NCBI RefSeq assembly: GCF_900107485.1
Contig: NZ_FNQE01000001.1
Span: 140,582-204,581, forward strand
Length of the DNA stretch: 64,000 bases
Reading direction: 5' to 3'
Source of the DNA: Proteiniborus ethanoligenes
GTDB taxonomy: Bacteria > Bacillota > Clostridia > Tissierellales > Proteiniboraceae
Below the pieces are notes generated by a model, which was not told the DNA's origin, ran no database searches, and worked only from the letters and a program-made list of their open reading frames with translations. The position numbers and the translations under genes are program-made. This document shows positions 44,982-53,943 of this stretch, piece after piece; the first letter of the stretch is position 1, and each line of letters begins with the position of its first letter.

Positions 44982-45869
44982 ATGTTGGGTAACATTAAAT
45001 ACTATGTAGTAACTGTAGTTTCCATATTCTTAGCACTTGCCATAGGTATTTATATAGGCTTTATGTTTGATGCTCAAGATATAATGATGTCACAAAAAGA
45101 AGATATAGTTTCACAATTAGAAAACAGTTTTAATTATTTAAGAGAAGAAACAGAAACAGTAAAGAAGGAAATAATAAGAGTGACAAAAGAAAAGGAACAA
45201 TTAGTGGAATTTAATAGAGCTGTTTACGGGGAGCTAATCAAGGATAGGCTTAGTGGCATAAAGATAGCTGTTATTGAAACAAGCGATGATTATATATACA
45301 ATAATATTGTTCAGACAATAGAGTTAGCGGGAGCAGAAGTAGTTTCTATAACTACTATTAAGGACAATTTTAGCCTTGATTTAGATGTACTAGATAGAAT
45401 ATTTAAAGAATCAAAAGGTGTTGAAAAGACAGAAAAGGATATTGTAAAGCAAGTTATTGACTTTATTACTGAAGGTATTATAAAGGGAGAAGACAATGGT
45501 TTAATAGAAATACTTGCAGCAGAAGGCCTGGTGGATTATACTTCAAATTATGCTGCACCAGTAGATTACATGGTAATAGCTGGAGGAAGAAAAGGAAAGG
45601 ACTATTCAAGATTTGAAACTATAGATAAGAGGATTATAGATATTTGTAAAAAAAATGAAGTGCCTATTATTGGGATAGAAAAAGAGGAAGTTGAAATCTC
45701 ATATATTGAGAAATACAAAGATAATAGGATTTCATCAGTAGATAATATAGATAGTATTTTGGGGAAAGTAGCATTTGTTTTTGCCATTGATGGAAGACCA
45801 GGCAATTATGGAGTAAAACCTAGTGCAGAAAGCTTAGTTCCAGAATTATCAAAAGACAATTTTTATTAA
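44982..45869 (+). CDS. SteB/MctB-like membrane protein ('copper transporter' family)
   Basis: 295 residues: N-terminal membrane helix (about 5-28), periplasm-side coiled coil (about 35-85), then an alpha/beta domain (IKIAVIETSDDYIYNNIV, YMVIAGGRKG). The family is labelled copper transporter after mycobacterial MctB, but pairing with steA argues for the SteB role of activating peptidoglycan hydrolysis. The start is 4 bases after steA ends, with SD TAGGAGG. Confidence 0.8.
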   Translation: MLGNIKYYVVTVVSIFLALAIGIYIGFMFDAQDIMMSQKEDIVSQLENSFNYLREETETVKKEIIRVTKEKEQLVEFNRAVYGELIKDRLSGIKIAVIETSDDYIYNNIVQTIELAGAEVVSITTIKDNFSLDLDVLDRIFKESKGVEKTEKDIVKQVIDFITEGIIKGEDNGLIEILAAEGLVDYTSNYAAPVDYMVIAGGRKGKDYSRFETIDKRIIDICKKNEVPIIGIEKEEVEISYIEKYKDNRISSVDNIDSILGKVAFVFAIDGRPGNYGVKPSAESLVPELSKDNFY

Positions 45870-45884
45870 CTAGGAGCGATGTAT

Positions 45885-46568
45885 ATGCATAATTTTAAAC
45901 CTAGGATTGTAGCAGTAATACCCGTCTATAATGAAGAAAATTCTATTATAGATACTGTAAAAAAAATAAAAGACATAAAGCTAATAGATGAGATCGTAGT
46001 TGTAAATGATGGTTCCACAGATAAAACACGAGAAAAAATAAGTAAGCTTGATGTCACTTCTATCGAATTAGAAAAAAATAGAGGTAAAGGTTACGCAATT
46101 AATACTGCAATTGAAAAGGTAAGATTTGATTATTTAGTATTGATAGATGGAGATTTAGGAAATACTAGCCATGAGATAATTAAGCTTTTAATACCAGCTT
46201 TAAATGGTGAAGCTGATGTCATAATCGCAAGATTTAAAAGCCCAAAAATAAAAGGCGGATTTGGTCTAGTAAAAAATCTAGCTAATAAAGGAGTCTATTA
46301 TTATACTGGAAAAAAAATAACTTCTACATTGTCAGGACAAAGGGTTTATAAAAGCAATGTAATAGATAGTATTGATTATATACCTAGTAGGTTTGGTATT
46401 GAAGTAGCTATGACAATTGAAGCATTAAGAAAAGGCTTTACCATTAAGGAAGTCGATGTAGATATGACACATAGAGAAACTGGAAGAAACTTAAAAGGAT
46501 TTATTCATAGAGGAAGACAATTTTTAGATGTATTAATTACTTTAATAATATTATTATTTAGAAGGTGA
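45885..46568 (+). CDS. Glycosyltransferase family 2
   Basis: About 227 residues, GT-A fold: VIPVYNEENSI, nucleotide-binding VNDGSTDKT, and IDGDLGN in place of the usual DxD. A positively charged C-terminal part ends in a hydrophobic stretch (VLITLIILLF) that would sit at the membrane. ATG at 45885 is 8 bases after AGGAG; the ATG at 45879 is too close. The donor and acceptor are unknown; the neighbouring polyprenyl-phosphate transferase-like protein suggests a lipid-linked envelope sugar. Confidence 0.85.
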   Translation: MHNFKPRIVAVIPVYNEENSIIDTVKKIKDIKLIDEIVVVNDGSTDKTREKISKLDVTSIELEKNRGKGYAINTAIEKVRFDYLVLIDGDLGNTSHEIIKLLIPALNGEADVIIARFKSPKIKGGFGLVKNLANKGVYYYTGKKITSTLSGQRVYKSNVIDSIDYIPSRFGIEVAMTIEALRKGFTIKEVDVDMTHRETGRNLKGFIHRGRQFLDVLITLIILLFRR

Positions 46569-46575
46569 AAAGTAG

Positions 46576-47388
46576 TTGTTAAGTATATTATCATTTGTAT
46601 CCAGTTCTGTTTTGACCTATATCGTTATGCCTATGTTCTATGATATGCTTCTAAATAACAATTGTACCGAATTAAATTATAATAAAGAACAAATTCCTAT
46701 AGGGATGGGTCTAGTTTTTGTATTTATTCAAACATTTACTATTTATATAGTTTCATTTTATATGGAATCAATGGATGTTTTTACATTAGCATATATTATT
46801 TCAATACTCTCCATTGGAATAGTAGGTTTATTAGACGATATTATTGGTGAAAAAAAAATAAAAGGCTTTAAGGGACATTTATCATCACTTTTGAAACGTA
46901 AGCTTACTACAGGAGGATTGAAGCTAATTGCAGGAGGCATATCTGGTGTTTTAATTTCTATTCTTATATCTACAGGATTAGTTCAAATAATTATTAACAC
47001 TGCGATAATAGGGTTATTTACTAATTTAATTAACATTTTTGATTTAAGGCCTGGAAGAGCAGGTAAGGTATTTGTATTGCTTTCCTTAATTCTTTTATTT
47101 ACATCAAGAGCAGGAGGATATAATTATATAATAATATCTTTGCTTGGAATTATTTTAGTATACTTGCCTAAAGACTTAAAAGCCAAAGTTATGATGGGAG
47201 ATGTTGGCTCCAATATACTTGGCATAACCCTTGGAATATTTTGCACAATAACACAGGTTCTAGAAGCAAGAATATTATATTTAACCTTCCTAATCATGAT
47301 ACATATAATTTCAGAATTTTATTCCTTTACAGATATTATTGATAATAATAAAGTATTATGTTATATTGATAAATTAGGAAGAAAATAG
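46576..47388 (+). CDS. MraY/WecA-type polyprenyl-phosphate glycosyltransferase homologue (GT4)
   Basis: 270 residues with about eight membrane helices. It keeps the DD pair in GLLDDIIGEKK and GDVGSNILG, but the usual NxxDGxDGL loop is NIFDLRPGRAGK, and it is about 50-80 residues shorter than WecA. This DLRPGRA variant recurs beside steA genes in Firmicutes, so it is probably a specialised branch, perhaps inactive as a canonical transferase. TTG start after GAAGGTGAAAAG. Confidence 0.75.
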   Translation: MLSILSFVSSSVLTYIVMPMFYDMLLNNNCTELNYNKEQIPIGMGLVFVFIQTFTIYIVSFYMESMDVFTLAYIISILSIGIVGLLDDIIGEKKIKGFKGHLSSLLKRKLTTGGLKLIAGGISGVLISILISTGLVQIIINTAIIGLFTNLINIFDLRPGRAGKVFVLLSLILLFTSRAGGYNYIIISLLGIILVYLPKDLKAKVMMGDVGSNILGITLGIFCTITQVLEARILYLTFLIMIHIISEFYSFTDIIDNNKVLCYIDKLGRK

Positions 47389-47400
47389 GGGGTAACTAAG

Positions 47401-48486
47401 CTGTTATCATATAAAGAAGGAATTATAACAGAAATACTTCAATCATATGAAGATATTACTTGGATTAGAGTAAAATTAGAAGATGAGATTTCTAAAGCTG
47501 TTAACTATAATAATATTACAGGCTCTGCTAATATTGGAGATAAAGTAGTATTAAATACTACAGCCTTAGAACTAAAACTTGGCACTGGGGGATATCACTT
47601 TGTAATATATAATAGCAGCAATATAATAAAAAATATGCCAAATGATCCAGGCCATATTATGAAGCTTAGGTACACGCCTTTCCAATTAAAGGTTTTATCT
47701 GCTGAAGAACAAGAGAGCCCATATCATGAGGCGTTTAAAAGCTTTAAAAGTTTAGAAAGCTCACTATATATAGTTGGAACATTACATAGCATGCTAGCTC
47801 CTATAATAGCGTCTTTAAAGTATATTGAACCTAATTTAAAAATTACTTACATAATGACAGATGCCGGCGCATTACCTTTATCTTTCAGCCAAACTGTAAA
47901 AAAATTAAAGGAGCTAAAATTATTAGATACTACCATTACTGTAGGCCATGCCTTTGGCGGGGATATTGAATGTGTCAATATATATACGGGCATAATAGCG
48001 GCAAAATTAGTAGCTAAAAGCGATATTACAATAATTACTATGGGACCAGGAATTGTGGGAACTGGCACGCAATATGGTTTTAGTGGGATAGAGCAAGCCA
48101 GCATAATAGATGCTGTAAATAAATTAGGAGGTATATCCATTGCTATACCTAGAATAAGCTTTAGCGATACAAGAGATAGGCATAAGGGAATAAGCCATCA
48201 TACCCTTACAATTTTAGAAAATATAGCTTGCACTAGAACTAATGTAGTATTTCCTATCTTAAAAAAGGAATATGAAAAATTAATTAGTTTGCAGCTAGAA
48301 AAAAGCAATATTAACAAAAAACATAATATAATATATGAAAATGGCAGTGAAGTTTTAAATGCATTAAATTATTTCTCTCTTAATGTAAAAACAATGGGGA
48401 GAAGCTATCATGATGATGAAGCGTTTTTTTTAACTATGGGTGCAGTAGCTAAAGCAGGCATTAAGTTTTTAGAGAATGATCAATGA
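47401..48486 (+). CDS. DUF3866 family protein, apparent CTG start
   Basis: About 361 residues. The open frame continues 78 codons upstream of the first ATG (47635), and this region matches the DUF3866 N terminus (LSYKEGIITEILQS, LNTTALELKLGTGGYHFVIY). No in-frame ATG, GTG or TTG exists between the stop at 47386 and that region; CTG at 47401 is 8 bases after the SD AGGGGG. The rest has PNDPGHIMKLRYTP, GTLHSMLAPI and MGPGIVGTGTQYGFSG. Function is unknown; it closes the steA cluster. A sequence error at the start codon is the alternative. Confidence 0.85.
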   Translation: MLSYKEGIITEILQSYEDITWIRVKLEDEISKAVNYNNITGSANIGDKVVLNTTALELKLGTGGYHFVIYNSSNIIKNMPNDPGHIMKLRYTPFQLKVLSAEEQESPYHEAFKSFKSLESSLYIVGTLHSMLAPIIASLKYIEPNLKITYIMTDAGALPLSFSQTVKKLKELKLLDTTITVGHAFGGDIECVNIYTGIIAAKLVAKSDITIITMGPGIVGTGTQYGFSGIEQASIIDAVNKLGGISIAIPRISFSDTRDRHKGISHHTLTILENIACTRTNVVFPILKKEYEKLISLQLEKSNINKKHNIIYENGSEVLNALNYFSLNVKTMGRSYHDDEAFFLTMGAVAKAGIKFLENDQ

Positions 48487-48601
48487 TTTCTTTTAATGTT
48501 GCATTTTCTCCGTAATAAACTAGCAAATCATCAATGGCTTCAATAACTTCTTCTGCCTTACCGATAAAGAATAGTTTATCTTTTAAGGTTATTTTAATCA
48601 A
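48461..48601 (-). CDS. 46-residue protein resembling Z-ring inhibitor MciZ
   Basis: Small leftward gene, tail-to-tail with DUF3866 (26-base overlap) and divergent from nudF. TTG start 9 bases after AAGGAG. Protein: MIKITLKDKLFFIGKAEEV, then IEAIDDLLVYYGENATLKEI and a short basic end. Bacillus MciZ (about 40 residues, an FtsZ inhibitor made in the mother cell) has a comparable VGKAWEI core and is also encoded beside nudF and spoIIM. Similarity is by eye and short, so the identity is tentative; the position and SD make a real gene likely. Confidence 0.6.
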   Translation of the reverse strand: MIKITLKDKLFFIGKAEEVIEAIDDLLVYYGENATLKEIIDHSLKT

Positions 48602-48628
48602 CTATATCATCTCCTTATCTGATATAGT
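48601..48628. repeat. Inverted repeat enclosing the small gene's SD
   Basis: ACTATATCA (48601-48609) and TGATATAGT (48620-48628), 10-base spacer. In the leftward mRNA the spacer loop contains AAGGAG and the stem reaches the first base of the TTG start. It may be an operator for the divergent pair or a translation-control hairpin. Confidence 0.5.
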
Positions 48629-48677
48629 TTAATATATGAATATTATAAACTTTTATTCCATAAAGGAGGGTCTCAAT

Positions 48678-49226
48678 ATGATTTATGAAGAAAAAACAAT
48701 GAAAAGCGAAAAAATATATGAAGGTAAAATCCTAACTGTCAAGGTAGATACAGTAGAACTACCCGACAAGAAATATTCAAAAAGAGAAATCGTAGAGCTT
48801 TCTGGGGCGGTTGCAATAGTACCTATCACTGATAATGGAGATATTATTTTTGTAAAACAATTCCGTAAAGCTACAGAATCAGTAATCTTAGAAATACCTG
48901 CAGGGAAACTAGAGATTAATGAAGAGCCTTTAGATTGTGCACTCAGAGAACTCAAAGAAGAGACAGGCTATAGTGCAGAAAACATGGAGTATTTATTTAA
49001 ATACTATACATCACCAGGTTTTACAAATGAAGTAATGCATTTGTTTCTTGCAACAGGAATTATATATGGGGAAGCAACTCCAGAAGACGATGAATACATA
49101 GATGTTGTAAGAATAAACATAAATGAAGCTTTAGAGATGATAAAAAATGGTGAAATAAAAGATGGTAAAACAATAATAGGTATTTTAATGGCATATGAGA
49201 AGCTGAAATTTAATGAAAAAGAATAA
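48678..49226 (+). CDS. nudF: ADP-ribose pyrophosphatase, Nudix family
   Basis: Hydrolyses ADP-ribose to AMP and ribose 5-phosphate. 182 residues; complete Nudix box G-x5-E-x7-REL-x-EETGY starting at GKLEINEEP (about residues 76-98). ATG at 48678 after AAAGGAGGG; earlier in-frame ATGs lack an SD. Same neighbours (mciZ-like, spoIIM, xerD) as in Bacillus. Confidence 0.93.
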   Translation: MIYEEKTMKSEKIYEGKILTVKVDTVELPDKKYSKREIVELSGAVAIVPITDNGDIIFVKQFRKATESVILEIPAGKLEINEEPLDCALRELKEETGYSAENMEYLFKYYTSPGFTNEVMHLFLATGIIYGEATPEDDEYIDVVRININEALEMIKNGEIKDGKTIIGILMAYEKLKFNEKE

Positions 49227-49331
49227 TACTATATAAAACATGTTACTAGTATGTAAAAAAATAGTTATGTAATATTATCTCCCCTAAAGGCATATTAATC
49301 TGTATAAGCTTGTATGAGGGGGATATGTATT

Positions 49332-49961
49332 TTGAAAATAAAAGGTATAATCTACAAAGATGTAAAAGAAAACTTCATACTATATTTTTTATTGGTACTA
49401 GCCCTAATGATTGGTATTTCAGCAGGGGCTATAACAATAAGTGTTTTAAGCAAGGATCAAAGTCAAAGCCTTATCAGTTTTTTAGACTCTTTTTTCAAAG
49501 TGTTAAATCAAGAAAAAATAGATAGTTTAATTTTATTAAAGCAATCAATTTTAAATAATATTCAAACTATAATATTAGTTTGGATATTAGGGCTAACAGT
49601 AATAGGGGCGCCTATAGTTTTTGTTATTATAGCTTTAAGAGGATTTATTGTGGGATTCACAGTAGGTTTTTTAATAAATGAACTGGGCTTTAAAGGCTTT
49701 GTATTTTCTTTATTAACAATACTACCACAAAATATTTTTGTAATACCTGGAATGATAGCATTATCTGTATTGTCTATTAATTTTGCTATAAAGATTATTA
49801 CTAGTAAACGGAGAATAGGTAAAAATTCAAGTTTTCTTTCTGAACTAACTAGGTATTCAATTCATGCTTCTATTCTTTCTTTATTTCTCTTTATAGGGAG
49901 CTTGGTTGAGGCTTATATAACTCCAACCTTTATGCAGCTATTACTAGGTTATGTTCTATAA
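49332..49961 (+). CDS. spoIIM: Stage II sporulation protein M
   Basis: Mother-cell membrane protein of the SpoIIDMP complex that thins septal peptidoglycan and drives engulfment. 209 residues with about five membrane segments and typical VLALMIGISAGAITI and LPQNIFVIPGMIALS. TTG at 49332 is 9 bases after GAGGGGG; the ATG at 49314 precedes that SD. The gap 49962-50123 after it is AT-rich without a clear signal. Confidence 0.93.
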   Translation: MKIKGIIYKDVKENFILYFLLVLALMIGISAGAITISVLSKDQSQSLISFLDSFFKVLNQEKIDSLILLKQSILNNIQTIILVWILGLTVIGAPIVFVIIALRGFIVGFTVGFLINELGFKGFVFSLLTILPQNIFVIPGMIALSVLSINFAIKIITSKRRIGKNSSFLSELTRYSIHASILSLFLFIGSLVEAYITPTFMQLLLGYVL

Positions 49962-50123
49962 ATAAATTAAGTTATGAAATAAAAAGAGATTTCTTGTGTA
50001 GAATAATTATTTCATTAAAATAGTAAATATATTTATGATGATGCAAAAAAAATAATATTATGAAGGATTTTACAAACATATGTTGAATTATATCTATACT
50101 TAAGATTATAAAGGGGAAATACT

Positions 50124-51011
50124 ATGGACTTATACATAATGAAGTTTAATAGCTATCTTGAGAGAGAAAGAGAACTATCAAATAATACGATTGAATCTTA
50201 TATTAGGGATTTAAAGCAGTTTGACAAGTACTCAAAGGAAAATGGATTATCGAGTATTACAGATGCAAACAAAACTTTAATACTTACATACCTTATATAT
50301 TTACAAAAAACAGGTAAGTCTGTTTCTACTGTATCTCGAAATATTGCATCTTTAAGGTCTTTCTATCAGTTTGTTTTAAACGAAGGCATAATAAAAAAAG
50401 ATCCTACTATAAACCTTCAATCTCCTAAACAAGAAAAGAAGCTACCAAGTATATTAACATCTGATGAAGTTGAAATATTACTTGAACAACCTGATATTAA
50501 ATGTACAAAGGGAGTTAGGGATAAGGCCATGCTTGAACTATTATATGCTTCAGGAATTAGAGCCTCAGAGTTAATATCATTAGACCTAGATGATGTAAAT
50601 TTGAGCATGGATTACATATTAAGTTCCAAAGATACATCAAATGAAAGGGTTATTCCTATCGGTAAAATGGCTGTAGATATTTTGACTTTATATATTAAGG
50701 AGCATAGAGGTAAGCTTGTAAAAGATAATGAAGAAAAATCTTTATTTGTGAATTATCATGGTAAAAGACTTACAAGACAAGGATTTTGGAAAATTGTGAG
50801 GGGATATACAAAGCAAGCAAAAATAAACAAAAATATTACACCACATACATTAAGGCACTCATTTGCTGCACATCTACTACAAAATGGAGCAGATTTAAAA
50901 TCTGTACAGGAGATGTTAGGACATGCTGATATATCTACTACACAAATTTACACCCTAATTACTAAGAATAAGATTAAGGAAGTATATAAAAAAGCACATC
51001 CTAGAGCATAG
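50124..51011 (+). CDS. xerD: Tyrosine recombinase XerD
   Basis: Chromosome-dimer resolvase acting with XerC at dif. 295 residues: N-terminal core-binding domain (about 1-100), catalytic domain with R146 (ASGIRASEL), K169, H241 and R244 (HTLRHSF), H267 (LGHADIS) and nucleophile Y276 (TTQIYT). The location between spoIIM and deoB matches Bacillus xerD (ripX) rather than a phage integrase. Confidence 0.92.
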   Translation: MDLYIMKFNSYLERERELSNNTIESYIRDLKQFDKYSKENGLSSITDANKTLILTYLIYLQKTGKSVSTVSRNIASLRSFYQFVLNEGIIKKDPTINLQSPKQEKKLPSILTSDEVEILLEQPDIKCTKGVRDKAMLELLYASGIRASELISLDLDDVNLSMDYILSSKDTSNERVIPIGKMAVDILTLYIKEHRGKLVKDNEEKSLFVNYHGKRLTRQGFWKIVRGYTKQAKINKNITPHTLRHSFAAHLLQNGADLKSVQEMLGHADISTTQIYTLITKNKIKEVYKKAHPRA

Positions 51012-51012
51012 T

Positions 51013-51040
51013 CCCACCTTGTTGGTGGGTTTGATTTTTT
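51013..51040 (+). terminator. Intrinsic terminator of xerD
   Basis: CCCACC/GGTGGG stem (51013-51018 with 51024-51029), TTGTT loop, T-rich tail. A TATAAT at 51065-51070 behind it may belong to a promoter for the nucleoside operon. Confidence 0.85.
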
Positions 51041-51095
51041 ATATAAAAAAATTTAAACTTTGGGTATAATAAAAGAAAGAGAGGAGGAAAATATT

Positions 51096-52271
51096 ATGAT
51101 AAATAATGTAACTTTAATTGTACTAGATAGCGTTGGAATAGGTGAACTGCCAGATGCTAATAAATATGGTGATGAGGGAAGCAATACTTTAGGCAATATA
51201 ATAAAAAAAACAAAGGGCGTAAAGCTAAATAATTTAAATAATCTTGGTCTTGGAGCCATAGAGGGTGTTGAAGGCTTAGATTCTATAAACAATATAATAG
51301 GTAGCTACGGAAGACTAGCCGAGAGTTCAGCAGGTAAAGATACCACTACAGGCCATTGGGAGATAGGAGGTATTATACTAAAAGAGCCTTTCCCTACATT
51401 TCCAGATGGATTCCCAGAAGAATTAATATTAAAATATGAAATGCTTATAGGAACTAAAACATTAGGAAATAAGGTGGCTTCAGGTACTGTTATTATAGAT
51501 GAATTAGGTGAAGAGCATATGAAAACAGGTTATCCTATAATCTATACTTCAGCTGATAGCGTTTTTCAAATAGCTGCTCATGAAGATATAATACCAATAA
51601 ATAGGCTATATGAAATATGTGAAATAGCTAGGGGAATTTTAAAAGATAAATATGCTGTAGGAAGAGTAATTGCTAGGCCTTTTATAGGAAGACCAGGTGC
51701 ATTTAGTAGAACTTCGAATAGAAAAGATTTCTCATTAAAACCAGTTGATAAAACCATGCTTGATTTCATAAAGGAAGCTGGTATGGAAGTAATGGCTGTT
51801 GGGAAAATAGAAGATATCTACAGTGGACAAGGAATAACTAGGAGTATTCATACATCTGATAATATGGATGGAATAGATAAAACTATAGAGTTCATGAAGG
51901 AGCATAAAAAAGGACTAATATTTACTAATTTAGTGGATTTTGATATGAAATATGGCCATAGAAATGATGCGGAAGGATATGCTAGGGCACTAGAAGAGTT
52001 TGATAATAGACTTCCTGAAATAATAGAAAATTTGAGCGATGATGAAGTTTTAATGATTACTGCTGATCATGGATGTGACCCTACTACAGCAAGCACTGAT
52101 CACTCAAGAGAGTATGTGCCTATTCTTATTTATGGTAAAATGATTAAAAATGGAGTTAATCTAGGGACAAGAAAAACCTTTGCAGATATTGGAGCTACAA
52201 TTATGAATTTATTAGGCTTAGAAGGATTAAATAATGGGGAAAGTTTTGCAAGTTTAATATTAAAAAACTAG
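51096..52271 (+). CDS. deoB: Phosphopentomutase
   Basis: Interconverts ribose or deoxyribose 1-phosphate and 5-phosphate, linking nucleoside phosphorolysis to central metabolism. 391 residues of the alkaline-phosphatase superfamily: [12 protein letters not shown] at the N terminus, [10 protein letters not shown] with the phosphorylated threonine, and metal sites in DFDMKYGHR and [12 protein letters not shown] at 51096 after GAGGAGG. First gene of the salvage operon. Confidence 0.96.
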   Translation: MINNVTLIVLDSVGIGELPDANKYGDEGSNTLGNIIKKTKGVKLNNLNNLGLGAIEGVEGLDSINNIIGSYGRLAESSAGKDTTTGHWEIGGIILKEPFPTFPDGFPEELILKYEMLIGTKTLGNKVASGTVIIDELGEEHMKTGYPIIYTSADSVFQIAAHEDIIPINRLYEICEIARGILKDKYAVGRVIARPFIGRPGAFSRTSNRKDFSLKPVDKTMLDFIKEAGMEVMAVGKIEDIYSGQGITRSIHTSDNMDGIDKTIEFMKEHKKGLIFTNLVDFDMKYGHRNDAEGYARALEEFDNRLPEIIENLSDDEVLMITADHGCDPTTASTDHSREYVPILIYGKMIKNGVNLGTRKTFADIGATIMNLLGLEGLNNGESFASLILKN

Positions 52272-52280
52272 GGGGGAGAT

Positions 52281-53102
52281 GTGGTGAATTTAATCTATAA
52301 ATTGAACCAGACTGTTGATTTTATAAAAAGCAAGCTTAATGAAAAGCCTGAAATTGGAATTATTTTGGGATCTGGTCTCGGACCTTTAGCAGATGAAATA
52401 ACTGATGCAGTAATTATTAAATATAATGAAATTCCAAATTTTCCATCGTCAACTGTACAAGGGCATAAAGGACAACTTGTTATTGGAAAGCTAGAGAATA
52501 AGGTTGTAGTTGCGATGCAAGGAAGATTTCACTATTATGAAGGATACTCATTAGAGCAGGTAACTTTTCCTGTAAGAGTTATGAAAGCTTTAGGAGTTGA
52601 GTCTATGATAGTTACTAACGCTGCTGGTGGAGTAAATAAAGAATTTTCTCCTGGTGATTTAATGATTATTACTGACCATATTAATTTTGCCTTTGACAAT
52701 CCTTTAATTGGTGAGAATCATGATGAATTAGGACCTAGATTTCCAGACATGTCTCATGCATACAACAAGCATATGATAGAAGTAGCTAATAAAGCTGCAA
52801 GCAACCTAAAGCTACATATAAGAGAAGGAGTATATATGTGGAATCCGGGACCATGCTATGAAACCCCAGCTGAAGTTAGGCTAGCATCATTTATAGGTGC
52901 TGATGCAGTCGGAATGTCTACAGTTCCTGAGGTAATCACAGCGATTCATGGTAATATGAATGTTCTAGGAATATCATGTATAACTAATATGGCGTCTGGA
53001 ATATTGGATCAGCCTTTAAATCATAATGAGGTGATAGAAACCTCTGAAAGAGTAAAAAACGATTTTATTTTCTTAATTAAAGAAATATTAAAAGAATTAT
53101 AG
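52281..53102 (+). CDS. punA: Purine nucleoside phosphorylase, 6-oxopurine type
   Basis: Trimeric PNP family; phosphorolysis of inosine and guanosine. 273 residues: GSGLGPLADE phosphate loop, VQGHKGQLVIG, QGRFHYYEGY, TNAAGGVN, GPCYETPAEVR (glutamate at the position of human Glu201) and ISCITNMASG (asparagine at human Asn243), the two residues that read a 6-oxopurine. GTG start; the second GTG codon is an equal alternative. Followed 13 bases later by a diverged paralogue. Confidence 0.92.
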   Translation: MVNLIYKLNQTVDFIKSKLNEKPEIGIILGSGLGPLADEITDAVIIKYNEIPNFPSSTVQGHKGQLVIGKLENKVVVAMQGRFHYYEGYSLEQVTFPVRVMKALGVESMIVTNAAGGVNKEFSPGDLMIITDHINFAFDNPLIGENHDELGPRFPDMSHAYNKHMIEVANKAASNLKLHIREGVYMWNPGPCYETPAEVRLASFIGADAVGMSTVPEVITAIHGNMNVLGISCITNMASGILDQPLNHNEVIETSERVKNDFIFLIKEILKEL

Positions 53103-53115
53103 TGGGGGAGATATT

Positions 53116-53943
53116 ATGAAGAATTTATTAGAAACTATAAATGAAACTAGTTCCTATATAAAAGATAAAATTGATTTTATTCCACAAATAGGGCTTATTT
53201 TAGGATCAGGCTTAGGAACGTTAGCAAACGAAATTGAAAGCCCTATAATACTTGACTATAAAGATATACCTAATTTCCCAGTTTCTACTGTGGAAGGGCA
53301 CGAAGGAAGATTAGTATTAGGAGAACTTCAAGGGAAAAAAGTAATTGCAATGCAAGGAAGATTTCATTATTATGAGGGATATTCTATGCAAGAGGTTACT
53401 TTTCCTGTGAGAGTTATGAAAGCGCTTGGGGTTGAAATACTACTAGTAACAAATGCTTGTGGGGGAATGAACAAAGAATTATATCCTGGAGCATTGATGA
53501 TAATAGAAGATCACATTAATTTTACTGGTGATAATCCACTTATTGGACATAATTATGAAGAATTAGGGCCTAGATTTCCAGATATGTCATCTGCATATGA
53601 TAAGGTTTTAATTAAGCTAGCAGAAGAGGTAGGACACAAGCTTAATATTGAGACTAAAAAGGGAGTTTATGTTGCTATCAGTGGTCCATATTATTTTTCA
53701 AGAGCGGAGCTTAGAATGCTTAGAAGAATTGGTGGAGATACAATAGGTATGTCAACTGTTCCAGAAGTAATAGTTGCAAGACATACTGGTTTAAGAGTAT
53801 TAGGGATATCATGTGTTACTGATATGGCCATTGCAGATGAAATTGTTTCCATAAGCCATGAAGAGGTTGTAAAGGTGGCAAACGAAACTAGACCTAAATT
53901 TATTAAACTAATAAAAGGTATAATTGATGAGGTGAAGTTGTAA
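53116..53943 (+). CDS. Purine nucleoside phosphorylase paralogue, probably adenosine-type
   Basis: 275 residues, same fold and motifs (GSGLGTLANE, VEGHEGRLVLG, QGRFHYYEGY, TNACGGMN). The purine site differs: GPYYFSRAELR replaces the Glu201-type residue with Phe, and SCVTDMA has Asp where the sister protein has Asn. An Asn-to-Asp change there is known to let human PNP accept adenosine, and MTA phosphorylases also carry Asp. So a 6-aminopurine nucleoside or methylthioadenosine substrate is inferred. The frame is intact and conserved, arguing against decay. SD GGGGGAG. Confidence 0.85.
   Translation: MKNLLETINETSSYIKDKIDFIPQIGLILGSGLGTLANEIESPIILDYKDIPNFPVSTVEGHEGRLVLGELQGKKVIAMQGRFHYYEGYSMQEVTFPVRVMKALGVEILLVTNACGGMNKELYPGALMIIEDHINFTGDNPLIGHNYEELGPRFPDMSSAYDKVLIKLAEEVGHKLNIETKKGVYVAISGPYYFSRAELRMLRRIGGDTIGMSTVPEVIVARHTGLRVLGISCVTDMAIADEIVSISHEEVVKVANETRPKFIKLIKGIIDEVKL

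Noticed and set aside
49310..49525. 71-codon frame at the start of spoIIM
   Set aside because: Out of frame with SpoIIM, which has clear family similarity, and uses the same SD.
50124..51011. Phage integrase
   Set aside because: Length, motifs and synteny fit chromosomal XerD; no phage genes or attachment repeats were seen nearby.
53116..53943. Second pnp as a decaying pseudogene
   Set aside because: Frame, length, SD and all phosphate and ribose motifs are intact; only purine-specificity positions change.
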